Assembly (NCBI GenBank): GCA_947243845.1
Contig: CAMXIF010000028.1
Span: forward strand, 1 to 41,154
Direction of reading: 5' to 3'
Source of the DNA: an uncultured bacterium
Lineage (GTDB): Bacteria; Bacillota; Clostridia; Lachnospirales; Lachnospiraceae
Length of the DNA: 41,154 bases
Positions within the stretch are counted from its first letter, which is position 1; each line of letters begins with the position of its first letter. This document shows, one piece after another, positions 17,528-24,903 of the stretch. The notes under the pieces were generated by a model that saw only the letters and a list, made by a program, of their open reading frames with translations, had not been told where the DNA came from and made no database searches. The translations under genes were made by a program, and so were the position numbers.

Positions 17528-18010
17528 ATGAAAGTAACAATCTATACGGACGGTGCGGCCCGTGGCAATCCGGAAGGGCCTGGAGGATATGGCGTAGTCC
17601 TGCAGTATGTGGATACGAAAGGTAATCTGCATGAGAGGGAATATTCTGCGGGATATAAGAAGACGACAAATAACCGTATGGAGCTGCTGGCGGCAATCGT
17701 GGGACTGGAGGCTTTGACGAAATCTTGTGATGTGACTCTTGTATCGGATTCCAGGTATGTGACGGATGCATTTAATCAGCACTGGATTGAAAGCTGGCTC
17801 ATGAAAGGATGGAAGACTGCCGGAAATAAGCCAGTCAAAAATGTGGATTTATGGGAAAGACTTTTGAAAGCAAAAAAGCCTCATAGGGTAACATTCTGCT
17901 GGGTAAAGGGTCATGACGGGCACCCGGAAAACGAACGTTGTGATAAGCTGGCTACCACAGCGGCGGATGGGGCGGACTTACTTGACGATGAGGGATTGGG
18001 CGTGCTATAA
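17528..18010 (+). CDS. rnhA: Ribonuclease HI
   Basis: 160 aa. It degrades RNA in RNA-DNA hybrids. The four catalytic acids are visible in order: Asp in [15 protein letters not shown] context, Glu in NRMELLAA, Asp in VSDSRYV and Asp in NERCDKLA, with the HxxHPENE-like loop [10 protein letters not shown] before the last. Start at 17528 because GGAGGG lies just upstream and MKVTIYTDG is the family's usual N-terminus. The first in-frame start at 17504 would add eight poorly matching residues. Confidence 0.95.
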   Translation: MKVTIYTDGAARGNPEGPGGYGVVLQYVDTKGNLHEREYSAGYKKTTNNRMELLAAIVGLEALTKSCDVTLVSDSRYVTDAFNQHWIESWLMKGWKTAGNKPVKNVDLWERLLKAKKPHRVTFCWVKGHDGHPENERCDKLATTAADGADLLDDEGLGVL

Positions 18011-18068
18011 TAAGCCTAGTTTTAAGGCCATATCGGTTATTTATCAGGAAGAGAGAAGGTTGGGACAG

Positions 18069-18242
18069 ATGACAAATTTAATCTTATTCGTGAACTCATT
18101 TTTATCTTACTTTTTATGCTTTTTATTGATCGTGGCTCTTGTGGTGGTGGCTTGTATCATTGGTGTAAAATGGCGTAAAAGTAAGGATGCAAAGGCGGCG
18201 CAGACTGCCGTATCGGATGAGACGCAGCAGACAACCATATAG
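18069..18242 (+). CDS. 57-aa single-span membrane protein
   Basis: Begins MTNLILFVNSFLSYFL; one long hydrophobic helix (about residues 4-33) is followed by a basic stretch VKWRKSKDAK and a polar Thr/Gln-rich tail ending QQTTI. The topology predicts the tail in the cytoplasm. AGAAGG lies about 9 nt before the ATG. The longer frame from 17913 overlaps rnhA in another frame and is not used. Not recognised as a named family. A terminator follows directly, so it is the last gene after rnhA. Confidence 0.6.
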   Translation: MTNLILFVNSFLSYFLCFLLIVALVVVACIIGVKWRKSKDAKAAQTAVSDETQQTTI

Positions 18243-18250
18243 TTATTTCA

Positions 18251-18286
18251 GTAGGGGAGAGCGATGGGGCTTTCCCCTACGTTTTA
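18251..18286 (+). terminator. Intrinsic terminator after the small membrane protein
   Basis: GTAGGGGA (18251-18258) pairs perfectly with TCCCCTAC (18273-18280), followed by GTTTTAT. The T run is short. Confidence 0.7.
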
Positions 18287-18329
18287 TAGTATAGGAAATT
18301 CCTACGCTTATTTGAGAGGACAATGGACG

Positions 18330-19022
18330 ATGGGGCGGTACACTACGATTTTATGGGATTTGGACCAGACATTGCTGGATTTTGACAGATCGCAGGCTTA
18401 TGCGCTCCGATATGCCTTTGATCAACTTGGACTTCCAATGGCTGATGGAACGATAGCGCTGTATGCCGCGATCAATGACAGGCATTGGAAAAGGATGGAA
18501 CGGGGAGAGATTACCAAGGCACAGGTGCTTACAGGCCGGTTTGAGGAACTTTTACAAGCGCTTTCTATCACGTCATGTCAAGTGCAGGATATTGCGGATA
18601 TTTATCAGAAGGCGCTGGGCAGTGTGGCTTTTTATCTGGATGGCGCAAAAGAACTGGTGACAGAATTGAAGGAAAAAGGATACCGCCAGTACATAGTGAC
18701 TAATGGAGTCAATGAAACACAGGCGAATAAGATGAAGGTTTCCGGACTCGATCAACTGGTGGATGGTGTTTTTGTATCAGAACTTATGGGCTATCCCAAA
18801 CCCAGAAAAGAATATTTTGAGAATTGCCTTATGCAGATGCCGGGCGTTACAAGAGACCGGTGTATTTTGGTGGGAGATTCTCTGACCAGTGATATGCAGG
18901 GAGCCAATAATGCAGGAATCGCAGCCTGTTGGTATAATCCAAGAGGACTGGTAAATGAATTAGGGGTAAAGATTGATTATGAAATAAGACATTTAAGGCA
19001 ACTATGGGAAGTCATGGTATGA
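18330..19022 (+). CDS. YjjG/YfnB-type HAD nucleotidase
   Basis: 230-aa HAD-superfamily phosphatase. Motif I is WDLDQTLLDF (nucleophile and acid Asp), motif II VTNGVNETQ, motif III Lys in YPKPRKEYF, motif IV VGDSLTSDMQGANNAG. The sequence order and spacing match the YjjG/YfnB group, which removes phosphate from noncanonical or pyrimidine 5'-nucleotides such as dUMP. That would link it to the nearby cdd, dut and punA genes. The start at 18330 is chosen because MGRYTTILWDLD is the family N-terminus and GAGAGGA lies upstream; an earlier ATG at 18264 lies in the terminator hairpin. Confidence 0.85.
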   Translation: MGRYTTILWDLDQTLLDFDRSQAYALRYAFDQLGLPMADGTIALYAAINDRHWKRMERGEITKAQVLTGRFEELLQALSITSCQVQDIADIYQKALGSVAFYLDGAKELVTELKEKGYRQYIVTNGVNETQANKMKVSGLDQLVDGVFVSELMGYPKPRKEYFENCLMQMPGVTRDRCILVGDSLTSDMQGANNAGIAACWYNPRGLVNELGVKIDYEIRHLRQLWEVMV

Positions 19023-19090
19023 AGACTGCATACAGGAAGAGATACCGGATAGGATTGCTTCTTGTGAATATGAGCAGGTGAGGAGGCAGA

Positions 19091-20092
19091 ATGGCAAAGT
19101 CACCGAATCAGAAATTGAAATTGTTGTATATCTTAAAAATTCTGACAGAACAATCGGATGAAGACCATTGTCTGAGCGCACAGGACTTGATTGACGCATT
19201 AGCGGCATATGACATCAAAGCGGAAAGAAAGAGCATTTATGATGACATTGCGCAGTTAAATGATTTTGGTTATGATATTGTGCTTGTGAAGTCCAAAAGC
19301 GGCGGCGGGTATTATCTGGCGGGCCGGGAGTTTGAACTGGCAGAATTAAAACTGCTTGTGGAGACTGTTCAGGCCTCCCGGTTTCTGACCGTCAAAAAAT
19401 CCAGGGAACTGATCGGTAAAATAGAAAAGTTAGCCTCGAAAGCGGAGGCTGGACAATTACAGCGGCAGGTTTATGTGGCGAATCGTATTAAGACGGCCAA
19501 TGAGAGTATCTATTATATAGTGGATGATATTCATAGGGCCATTCAGAACAATGAACAGATATCCTTTCAGTATCTGGAATGGAATCTGTCCAAAGAACTG
19601 GTGCCGCGGCGGGATGGAAGACGATACCGGATCAGTCCCTGGGCGCTTACCTGTAAAGATGAGAACTATTATCTGATTGCTCATGACGGAGAGGAAGATA
19701 AGATTAAGCATTTCCGAGTGGACAAAATGGGTAAGATTGAAATTCTGGCAGGCGTTAAACGAGAGGGTGCGGTGCTTTTTGAACGCTTTGACATTGCGGA
19801 CTATGCCAATAAGACTTTTGGGATGTACGGAGGCCGGGAGGAGACGGTCACGCTGGAGTTTGAGAATCGGTTTATCGGAGTGGTAATAGACCGGTTTGGA
19901 CAAGATGTATCTATAAGGCAGCGGGATGAGGAGCATTTTACAGTGCGTGTCAAAGTGGCGGTCAGCGGTCAGTTTTTTGGCTGGCTGACGGGGCTTGGCG
20001 AGGGTGCCCGTATTGTGTCCCCCGGAGAAGTTGCGAAGTCCTATCAGGTTCATTTACGAGATGTGATCGCACAGTACCAGCAGGCGGAGTAA
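19091..20092 (+). CDS. WYL-domain transcriptional regulator
   Basis: 333 aa. The N-terminal winged HTH (about 8-75, KLLYILKILTEQ...IYDDIAQLNDFGYDI) is followed by a WYL domain (about 145-215) with RYRISPWALTCKDENYYLIAH and a C-terminal WCX extension (about 240-325, VTLEFENRFIGVVIDRFG). WYL regulators bind nucleotide-type or other ligands and control stress, defence or metabolic genes. AGGAGG lies immediately upstream of the ATG. The target is unknown; possibly the aminotransferase 47 bp downstream or its own gene. Confidence 0.88.
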   Translation: MAKSPNQKLKLLYILKILTEQSDEDHCLSAQDLIDALAAYDIKAERKSIYDDIAQLNDFGYDIVLVKSKSGGGYYLAGREFELAELKLLVETVQASRFLTVKKSRELIGKIEKLASKAEAGQLQRQVYVANRIKTANESIYYIVDDIHRAIQNNEQISFQYLEWNLSKELVPRRDGRRYRISPWALTCKDENYYLIAHDGEEDKIKHFRVDKMGKIEILAGVKREGAVLFERFDIADYANKTFGMYGGREETVTLEFENRFIGVVIDRFGQDVSIRQRDEEHFTVRVKVAVSGQFFGWLTGLGEGARIVSPGEVAKSYQVHLRDVIAQYQQAE

Positions 20093-20139
20093 TAGAGATC
20101 AAATGGCAAAGGAAAACTAGAGGAGATAGGGGAATCGTT

Positions 20140-21309
20140 ATGAAAATACAATTTGCAGATCGTATGAAAGACTATGAGGAGGGTATTTTTCAGGTTTTAA
20201 ATGAGAAGAAAACACAGATGGAACAGCAGGGGCGTAAGATATATAATCTCTCTGTGGGCACGCCTGATTTCCCGCCGGAGCAGCATGTGATGGATGCGGT
20301 GGTTCAGGCGGCCCAAAAGCCGGAAAATTATAAATATGCGCTGGCAGACATTCCGGAACTGATTGAGGCAGTGATAGAACGTTATCGTGTCCGGTATGGG
20401 GTGGAGTTAGCAAAGGATGAGGTGATGAGCGTGTACGGCTCCCAGGAGGGAATCGCGCATATCTGCATGACGCTTTGCAACCCGGGGGATTGTGTGCTTG
20501 TGCCGGATCCCGGTTATCCTATTTTTGGAATCGGGCCTTCCCTGACGGGGGCGCAGATTGTGCCTTATGCCCTGACGCAGGAGAACGGATACTTACCTGA
20601 TCTTGAGGGCATGGATGAGCAGATGCTTTCAAGGGTAAAATGTATGATCGTATCCTATCCTTTAAATCCCGTATGCAAGACAGCGCCGGATTCTTTTTAT
20701 GAGAAGCTGGTTCCCTGGGCGGCGAAGCATCACATTATTTTGATTCATGACAATGCCTATTCGGACATTATCTATGATGGCAGAGAGGGGAAATCCATCC
20801 TGCGGATTCCGGGAGCGAAGGAGATCGCAGTAGAGTTTTATTCTCTGTCCAAATCCTTTAATTATACGGGGGCGAGAATGAGTTTTCTGGCCGGCAATCG
20901 TGAGATTGTGGCAAACTTTAAGAGATTCCGCTCTCAGATAGATTATGGAACGTTTTTGCCGGTACAGTATGGTGCAGTGGCTGCGTTGACAGGTTCTGAC
21001 CGGATGGTAAAGGAGCACTGTGCGGAATACCAGAGAAGAAGGGATGCCCTCTGCGGCGGTTTAAGAAATATCGGCTGGCAGATAGAGGACAGTGAAGGTA
21101 CCATGTTTGCCTGGGCCAGAATCCCGGATAAATATGATGACGATGTTAATTTTGTCATGGAATTATTGGAAAAGACAGGTGTCCTGTGTACGCCGGGAAG
21201 CAGTTTTGGTTCCCTGGGACGCAGTCATGTGCGCTTTGCCCTGACGCTTCCTGTGGAGAAAATCAGGGAAGCTGTGGATGCAATCGCGCATACAGACATG
21301 CTTGCATGA
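20140..21309 (+). CDS. PLP-dependent class I/II aminotransferase
   Basis: 389-aa fold-type I aminotransferase. The PLP-binding Lys is in YSLSKSFNYTGAR; YNLSVGTPDFPP and HDNAYSDIIYDG supply other cofactor contacts, and SYPLNPVCKTA is the NPxN-like segment, here NPVC rather than NPTG or NPNN. The C-terminal Arg for the substrate carboxylate is in HVRFALT. It resembles the LL-diaminopimelate/alanine/aromatic aminotransferase group; the amino donor cannot be set from sequence. The start is preceded by an AGGAGATAGGGG-type purine run. A hairpin (TCCGCTT/AAGCGGA, 21339-21345/21359-21365) and a terminator follow. Confidence 0.87.
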   Translation: MKIQFADRMKDYEEGIFQVLNEKKTQMEQQGRKIYNLSVGTPDFPPEQHVMDAVVQAAQKPENYKYALADIPELIEAVIERYRVRYGVELAKDEVMSVYGSQEGIAHICMTLCNPGDCVLVPDPGYPIFGIGPSLTGAQIVPYALTQENGYLPDLEGMDEQMLSRVKCMIVSYPLNPVCKTAPDSFYEKLVPWAAKHHIILIHDNAYSDIIYDGREGKSILRIPGAKEIAVEFYSLSKSFNYTGARMSFLAGNREIVANFKRFRSQIDYGTFLPVQYGAVAALTGSDRMVKEHCAEYQRRRDALCGGLRNIGWQIEDSEGTMFAWARIPDKYDDDVNFVMELLEKTGVLCTPGSSFGSLGRSHVRFALTLPVEKIREAVDAIAHTDMLA

Positions 21310-21400
21310 TATTTCGCATTTGGATGTCAGGGAATTTTTCCGCTTATTGGAGTCCGTGAAGCGGATCTTGCAAAGTTTTTTACGGAGCAAACTACTTTTG

Positions 21401-21433
21401 GGATATGTCACAAAAAGACATATCCTTTTTTGT
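21401..21433 (+). terminator. Intrinsic terminator upstream of the nrdD promoter
   Basis: GGATATGTC (21401-21409) pairs perfectly with GACATATCC (21417-21425), loop ACAAAAA, followed by six T. Confidence 0.92.
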
Positions 21434-21455
21434 TTACTTTTCTTTGGCGTGGTCA

Positions 21456-21484
21456 TTGACATAATAAGTTTATTATTCTATACT
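21456..21484 (+). promoter_or_regulatory. nrdD: Sigma-A promoter of nrdDG-dut
   Basis: TTGACA (21456-21461), 17-bp spacer, TATACT (21479-21484). The spacer contains a perfect 7-bp palindrome, ATAATAA/TTATTAT (21461-21467/21470-21476). Predicted transcription start is near 21491. Confidence 0.85.
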
Positions 21485-21493
21485 AATCCTAAA

Positions 21494-21539
21494 CCACTAA
21501 ATATAGTATTATTATGTCAACTAATACCATATTTTGTGT
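21494..21539 (+). promoter_or_regulatory. Two NrdR-like boxes upstream of nrdD
   Basis: CCACTAAATATAGTAT (21494-21509) and ATACCATATTTTGTGT (21524-21539) match the NrdR box consensus ACACwATATwTwGTGT at 13 and 14 of 16 positions by my count. Their starts are 30 bp apart, about three helical turns, as is usual for paired NrdR boxes. They lie directly downstream of the -10. NrdR is the ATP/dATP-sensing repressor of ribonucleotide reductase genes. Confidence 0.72.
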
Positions 21540-21598
21540 GAATGAAGGAAAACAGGCGTGAGAAGGATGCCTGTGGCAAAGCACCACGGAGGGAATGT

Positions 21599-23788
21599 AT
21601 GAGCAGTAAATTTGAATCGGATAATCCAGTTGGAGAAAATTTCAGTCTGGAGTATCAGCCGGAGAAAATTGTTAAGGTGATCAAGAAGGATGGCAGCTTG
21701 GAGACATTTAATGTCCAGAAGGTCATTGATGCGGTGGGAAAGAGTGCCTACCGTGCGTTGACCAAATTCACCGAGGAAGAGAAACGCCACATCTGTCAGA
21801 CGGTCATCGACAAAGTAAATGAACTGGATGAGGAAAAGATTCCGATTCAGATCATGCACAATATTGTAGAAAGCGCGTTGGAAGATGTAAAACCCATCGT
21901 GGCCAAAAGTTATCGTGATTATCGCAATTACAAACAGGATTTTGTGCGCATGATGGACGATGTCTATAAGAAGAGTCAGTCGATCATGTATATTGGTGAC
22001 AAGGAGAACGCTAATACGGACAGTGCCCTTGTGTCCACTAAGCGCAGTCTGATCTTTAACCAGTTTAATAAGGAATTATACCAGAAATTCTTTATGACCA
22101 CGGAGGAGATCCAGGCCTGCCGTGATGGGTATATCTATGTTCATGATATGTCCGCCAGAAGGGATACCATGAACTGCTGCCTGTTTAATGTGGCGGAAGT
22201 GTTGAGCGGTGGGTTTGAGATGGGAAATATCTGGTATAATGAGCCCAAAACGCTGGACGTTGCTTTCGATGTCATAGGAGATATTGTTTTGAGTGCGGCA
22301 AGCCAGCAGTACGGTGGTTTTACGGTACCTGAGGTGGATAAGATTTTAGAGCCCTATGCAGAGAAATCTTACAAGAGAAATATTGAGAAATATACGAAAC
22401 TCGGAGTCGATAAGGAGACTGCCGAGGCACAGTCCCTGGCGGATGTGAAAAAGGAGTTTGAACAGGGATTCCAGGGCTGGGAGTACAAATTCAATACGGT
22501 AGCCAGCAGCCGGGGCGACTATCCTTTTATCACCGTGACGGCGGGTATCGGCACCGGAAAGTTTGCAAAGCTGGCAACGATTACCATGTTAAATGTACGC
22601 CGCAAGGGGCAGGGAAAAGAAAACTGCAAAAAACCGGTGTTATTCCCAAAGATTGTGTTCCTTTATGATGAAAATCTGCATGGGGCGGGCAAAGAACTGG
22701 AGGATGTGTTTGAAGCGGGCGTGAAATGCTCTGCCAAGACCATGTATCCTGACTGGCTCAGTCTTACGGGAAAAGGCTATATTGCCAGTATGTATAAGCA
22801 GTATGGCAAAGTGATTTCTCCTATGGGGTGCCGCGCATTTCTTTCTCCCTGGTATGAACGGGGCGGCATGCATCCTGCGGATGAGGAAGATTCACCCATC
22901 TTTGTGGGGAGATTTAATGTGGGTGCGGTATCCTTGCACCTGCCTATGATTCTGGCTAAGTCCAGACAGGAGAGCAGAGATTTTTATGAAGTGCTTGATT
23001 ATTACCTGAATCTGATCAGACAGCTGCACATCAGAACCTATGCATATTTAGGGGAGATGCGGGCATCCACAAATCCGCTTGCTTACTGTGAGGGCGGTTT
23101 CCTGGGCGGCCATCTGCAGCTTCATGATAAGATTAAGCCAATCCTCAAATCGGCAACGGCAAGTTTCGGTATCACTGCCTTTAATGAATTGCAGGAACTG
23201 TATAATGGTAAATCCCTTGTGGAAGACGGTGCGTTTGCCTTGGAAGTATTGGAACATATTAACAATAAGATCACGGAGTTTAAAGAAGAGGACGGGCATC
23301 TGTATGCGATTTATGGCACGCCGGCGGAGAATCTTTGTGGATTGCAGGTCAAACAGTTCCGGGCTAAATACGGTATCATAGAAGGGGTTTCTGACAGAGA
23401 TTATGTTTCCAACAGTTTCCATTGTCATGTAACGGAAGATATCACCCCTATTGAGAAGCAGAATCTGGAGTATCGATTCTGGGAGATGGCGAATGGCGGT
23501 AAGATACAGTATGTGAAATACCCGATTGACTATAACATGGAGGCCATCAAGACGCTGATCAGACGGGCCATGGACATGGGATTTTATGAAGGTGTCAACC
23601 TGTCGCTGGCTTACTGTGATGACTGCGGGCATCAGGAATTGGAAATGGATGTCTGTCCCATATGCGGCAGCCGTAACCTCACCAAAATCGATCGCATGAA
23701 TGGTTATCTGGCATACTCCCGTGTCCACGGCGACACAAGGCTCAGTGATGCGAAAATGTCAGAAATTGCAGAAAGGAAAAGTATGTGA
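21599..23788 (+). CDS. nrdD: Anaerobic ribonucleoside-triphosphate reductase (class III)
   Basis: 729-aa glycyl-radical enzyme reducing NTPs to dNTPs without oxygen. An N-terminal ATP-cone (about 15-105, VIKKDGSLETFNVQKVIDAV) gives allosteric control. The catalytic barrel follows. At the C-terminus four cysteines (CDDCGH...CPICGS) bind zinc, and the radical glycine is Gly702 in RMNGYL. Start at 21599 because GGAGGG ends 5 nt upstream; an earlier in-frame ATG at 21542 lies next to an NrdR box, lacks a ribosome site and would add 19 unrelated residues. The leader can form ACAGGC/GCCTGT and GTGG/CCAC stems just before the SD. Followed by its activase gene. Confidence 0.96.
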   Translation: MSSKFESDNPVGENFSLEYQPEKIVKVIKKDGSLETFNVQKVIDAVGKSAYRALTKFTEEEKRHICQTVIDKVNELDEEKIPIQIMHNIVESALEDVKPIVAKSYRDYRNYKQDFVRMMDDVYKKSQSIMYIGDKENANTDSALVSTKRSLIFNQFNKELYQKFFMTTEEIQACRDGYIYVHDMSARRDTMNCCLFNVAEVLSGGFEMGNIWYNEPKTLDVAFDVIGDIVLSAASQQYGGFTVPEVDKILEPYAEKSYKRNIEKYTKLGVDKETAEAQSLADVKKEFEQGFQGWEYKFNTVASSRGDYPFITVTAGIGTGKFAKLATITMLNVRRKGQGKENCKKPVLFPKIVFLYDENLHGAGKELEDVFEAGVKCSAKTMYPDWLSLTGKGYIASMYKQYGKVISPMGCRAFLSPWYERGGMHPADEEDSPIFVGRFNVGAVSLHLPMILAKSRQESRDFYEVLDYYLNLIRQLHIRTYAYLGEMRASTNPLAYCEGGFLGGHLQLHDKIKPILKSATASFGITAFNELQELYNGKSLVEDGAFALEVLEHINNKITEFKEEDGHLYAIYGTPAENLCGLQVKQFRAKYGIIEGVSDRDYVSNSFHCHVTEDITPIEKQNLEYRFWEMANGGKIQYVKYPIDYNMEAIKTLIRRAMDMGFYEGVNLSLAYCDDCGHQELEMDVCPICGSRNLTKIDRMNGYLAYSRVHGDTRLSDAKMSEIAERKSM

Positions 23789-23837
23789 AAACAGCGAGCC
23801 AGAAATAAAGAGGTTTTCATATGAGGATATATATTTT

Positions 23838-24347
23838 ATGAGATACCATAATATTACGAAGGATGACATGCTCAACGGAGATGGTCTGCGGGTAGTGCTC
23901 TGGGTCGCAGGTTGTTCACACTGCTGCAAAGAATGTCAGAATCCCCTTACCTGGGATCCGGATGGGGGGCTGCCTTTTGATGGAAATGCAAAGCAGGAAA
24001 TTTTTGCGCAGCTGGATAAGCCCTATATCAGCGGGATTACTTTCTCTGGGGGCGATCCGCTCCATTCGGCAAATCGTCTGGATGTGAGAAGTCTGATGGA
24101 AGAGATTAAAAAGAAATATCCCCACAAGACAATCTGGCTTTATACAGGAGACAAATGGGAAGATGTTCTGCATTATCCAATGATGAAATATGTGGATGTA
24201 TTGGTGGACGGGGAGTTCAAGATTGACTTAAAGGATGTGAAGCTTCTCTGGAAAGGGAGCAGCAACCAGAGAGTGATTGACGTACAAAAAAGTTTAGAGC
24301 AGACAGACCCGATGGTGCCGGTGCTTCATTGTGGAGATTATGAATAA
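23838..24347 (+). CDS. nrdG: Anaerobic ribonucleotide reductase activating protein (radical SAM)
   Basis: 169-aa activase that uses a [4Fe-4S] cluster and S-adenosylmethionine to put the radical on NrdD. The radical-SAM motif CSHCCKEC gives the CX3CX2C ligands; ITFSGGDPL is the SAM-binding GGE-like loop, and [11 protein letters not shown] follows. Start at 23838 ([16 protein letters not shown]) fits the family N-terminus, with GAGGA about 10 nt upstream; the frame is open further back into nrdD but without a plausible start. It lies 49 bp after nrdD. Confidence 0.93.
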   Translation: MRYHNITKDDMLNGDGLRVVLWVAGCSHCCKECQNPLTWDPDGGLPFDGNAKQEIFAQLDKPYISGITFSGGDPLHSANRLDVRSLMEEIKKKYPHKTIWLYTGDKWEDVLHYPMMKYVDVLVDGEFKIDLKDVKLLWKGSSNQRVIDVQKSLEQTDPMVPVLHCGDYE

Positions 24348-24360
24348 TCAGAGGGAAATA

Positions 24361-24801
24361 ATGGGAACAGAGACGATTAAAATCAAGTATTTTACAGATA
24401 AAATTGAGAAACTTACTTATATTGACGGGAAGTCTGACTGGATCGACCTGCGTGCGGCGGAGGATGTAACCTTAAAACAGGGAGAATTTAAATTGATTCC
24501 GCTTGGAGTGGCGATGGAACTGCCTGTGGGATATGAAGCCCATGTGGTACCGCGCAGTTCAACGTTCAAAAACTTCGGCGTTATCCAGACCAATCATCAG
24601 GGAGTGATCGATGCCTCTTACTGTGGGGATAATGACCAATGGTTTATGCCCGTCTATGCGATACGGGATACGGAGATTCATGTCAATGACAGGATCTGTC
24701 AATTCCGCATTATGAAAAATCAGCCCAAGCTTGTATTTGACGAAGTGGCGTACCTTGCGCATGAAGACCGGGGCGGACATGGCAGTACCGGGAAGCAATA
24801 G
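24361..24801 (+). CDS. dut: dUTP diphosphatase (trimeric dUTPase)
   Basis: 146 aa. It hydrolyses dUTP to dUMP, keeping uracil out of DNA and feeding dTMP synthesis. The five dUTPase motifs can be followed: DLRAAED (1), PRSSTF (2), [14 protein letters not shown] (3), RICQFRI (4) and RGGHGSTGK (5, the flexible C-terminal P-loop-like arm). Motif 3 departs from the common GVIDSDYRGE, and motif 5 has His where Phe is usual. Start at 24361 follows GAGGG by 5 nt; an ATG at 24340 overlapping the nrdG stop is the alternative. Placement after nrdDG is functionally coherent. Confidence 0.9.
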   Translation: MGTETIKIKYFTDKIEKLTYIDGKSDWIDLRAAEDVTLKQGEFKLIPLGVAMELPVGYEAHVVPRSSTFKNFGVIQTNHQGVIDASYCGDNDQWFMPVYAIRDTEIHVNDRICQFRIMKNQPKLVFDEVAYLAHEDRGGHGSTGKQ

Positions 24802-24821
24802 TGCTCAGGAATATTCGCAGC

Positions 24822-24849
24822 AAATAAAATATGCAAAATAAAATATGCA
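24822..24849 (+). repeat. Tandem exact 14-bp direct repeat upstream of spoVAF
   Basis: AAATAAAATATGCA occurs twice back to back (24822-24835 and 24836-24849). The last copy ends in the -35 of the sigma-G-like promoter, so the upstream copy presents the same GCA context 14 bp earlier. Confidence 0.8.
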
Positions 24850-24876
24850 TAAGAAAACTCCTTCCAAGACATACTA
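24847..24876 (+). promoter_or_regulatory. Sigma-G-like promoter of spoVAF, -10 in the hairpin loop
   Basis: GCATA (24847-24851), exactly 18 bp, then CATACTA (24870-24876). This fits the forespore sigma-G consensus (GnATR, 18 bp, CATnnTA) fully. The predicted start near 24883 is beyond the 5' arm of the terminator. spoVA-family genes are sigma-G dependent in Bacillus subtilis. Confidence 0.65.
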
Positions 24877-24900
24877 TGGTAAAGTTTTGGAAGGAGTTTT
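24854..24900 (+). terminator. Terminator of nrdDG-dut whose 3' arm carries the spoVAF Shine-Dalgarno
   Basis: AAAACTCCTTCCAA (24854-24867) pairs perfectly over 14 bp with TTGGAAGGAGTTTT (24887-24900). AAGGAG (24891-24896) in the 3' arm is the spoVAF ribosome site. Confidence 0.85.
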
Positions 24901-24903
24901 GTG

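Noticed and set aside
21542..21598. nrdD start at the first in-frame ATG (21542)
   Set aside because: That ATG directly follows an NrdR box, has no ribosome site and adds 19 residues unlike the family; 21599 has GGAGGG at good spacing.
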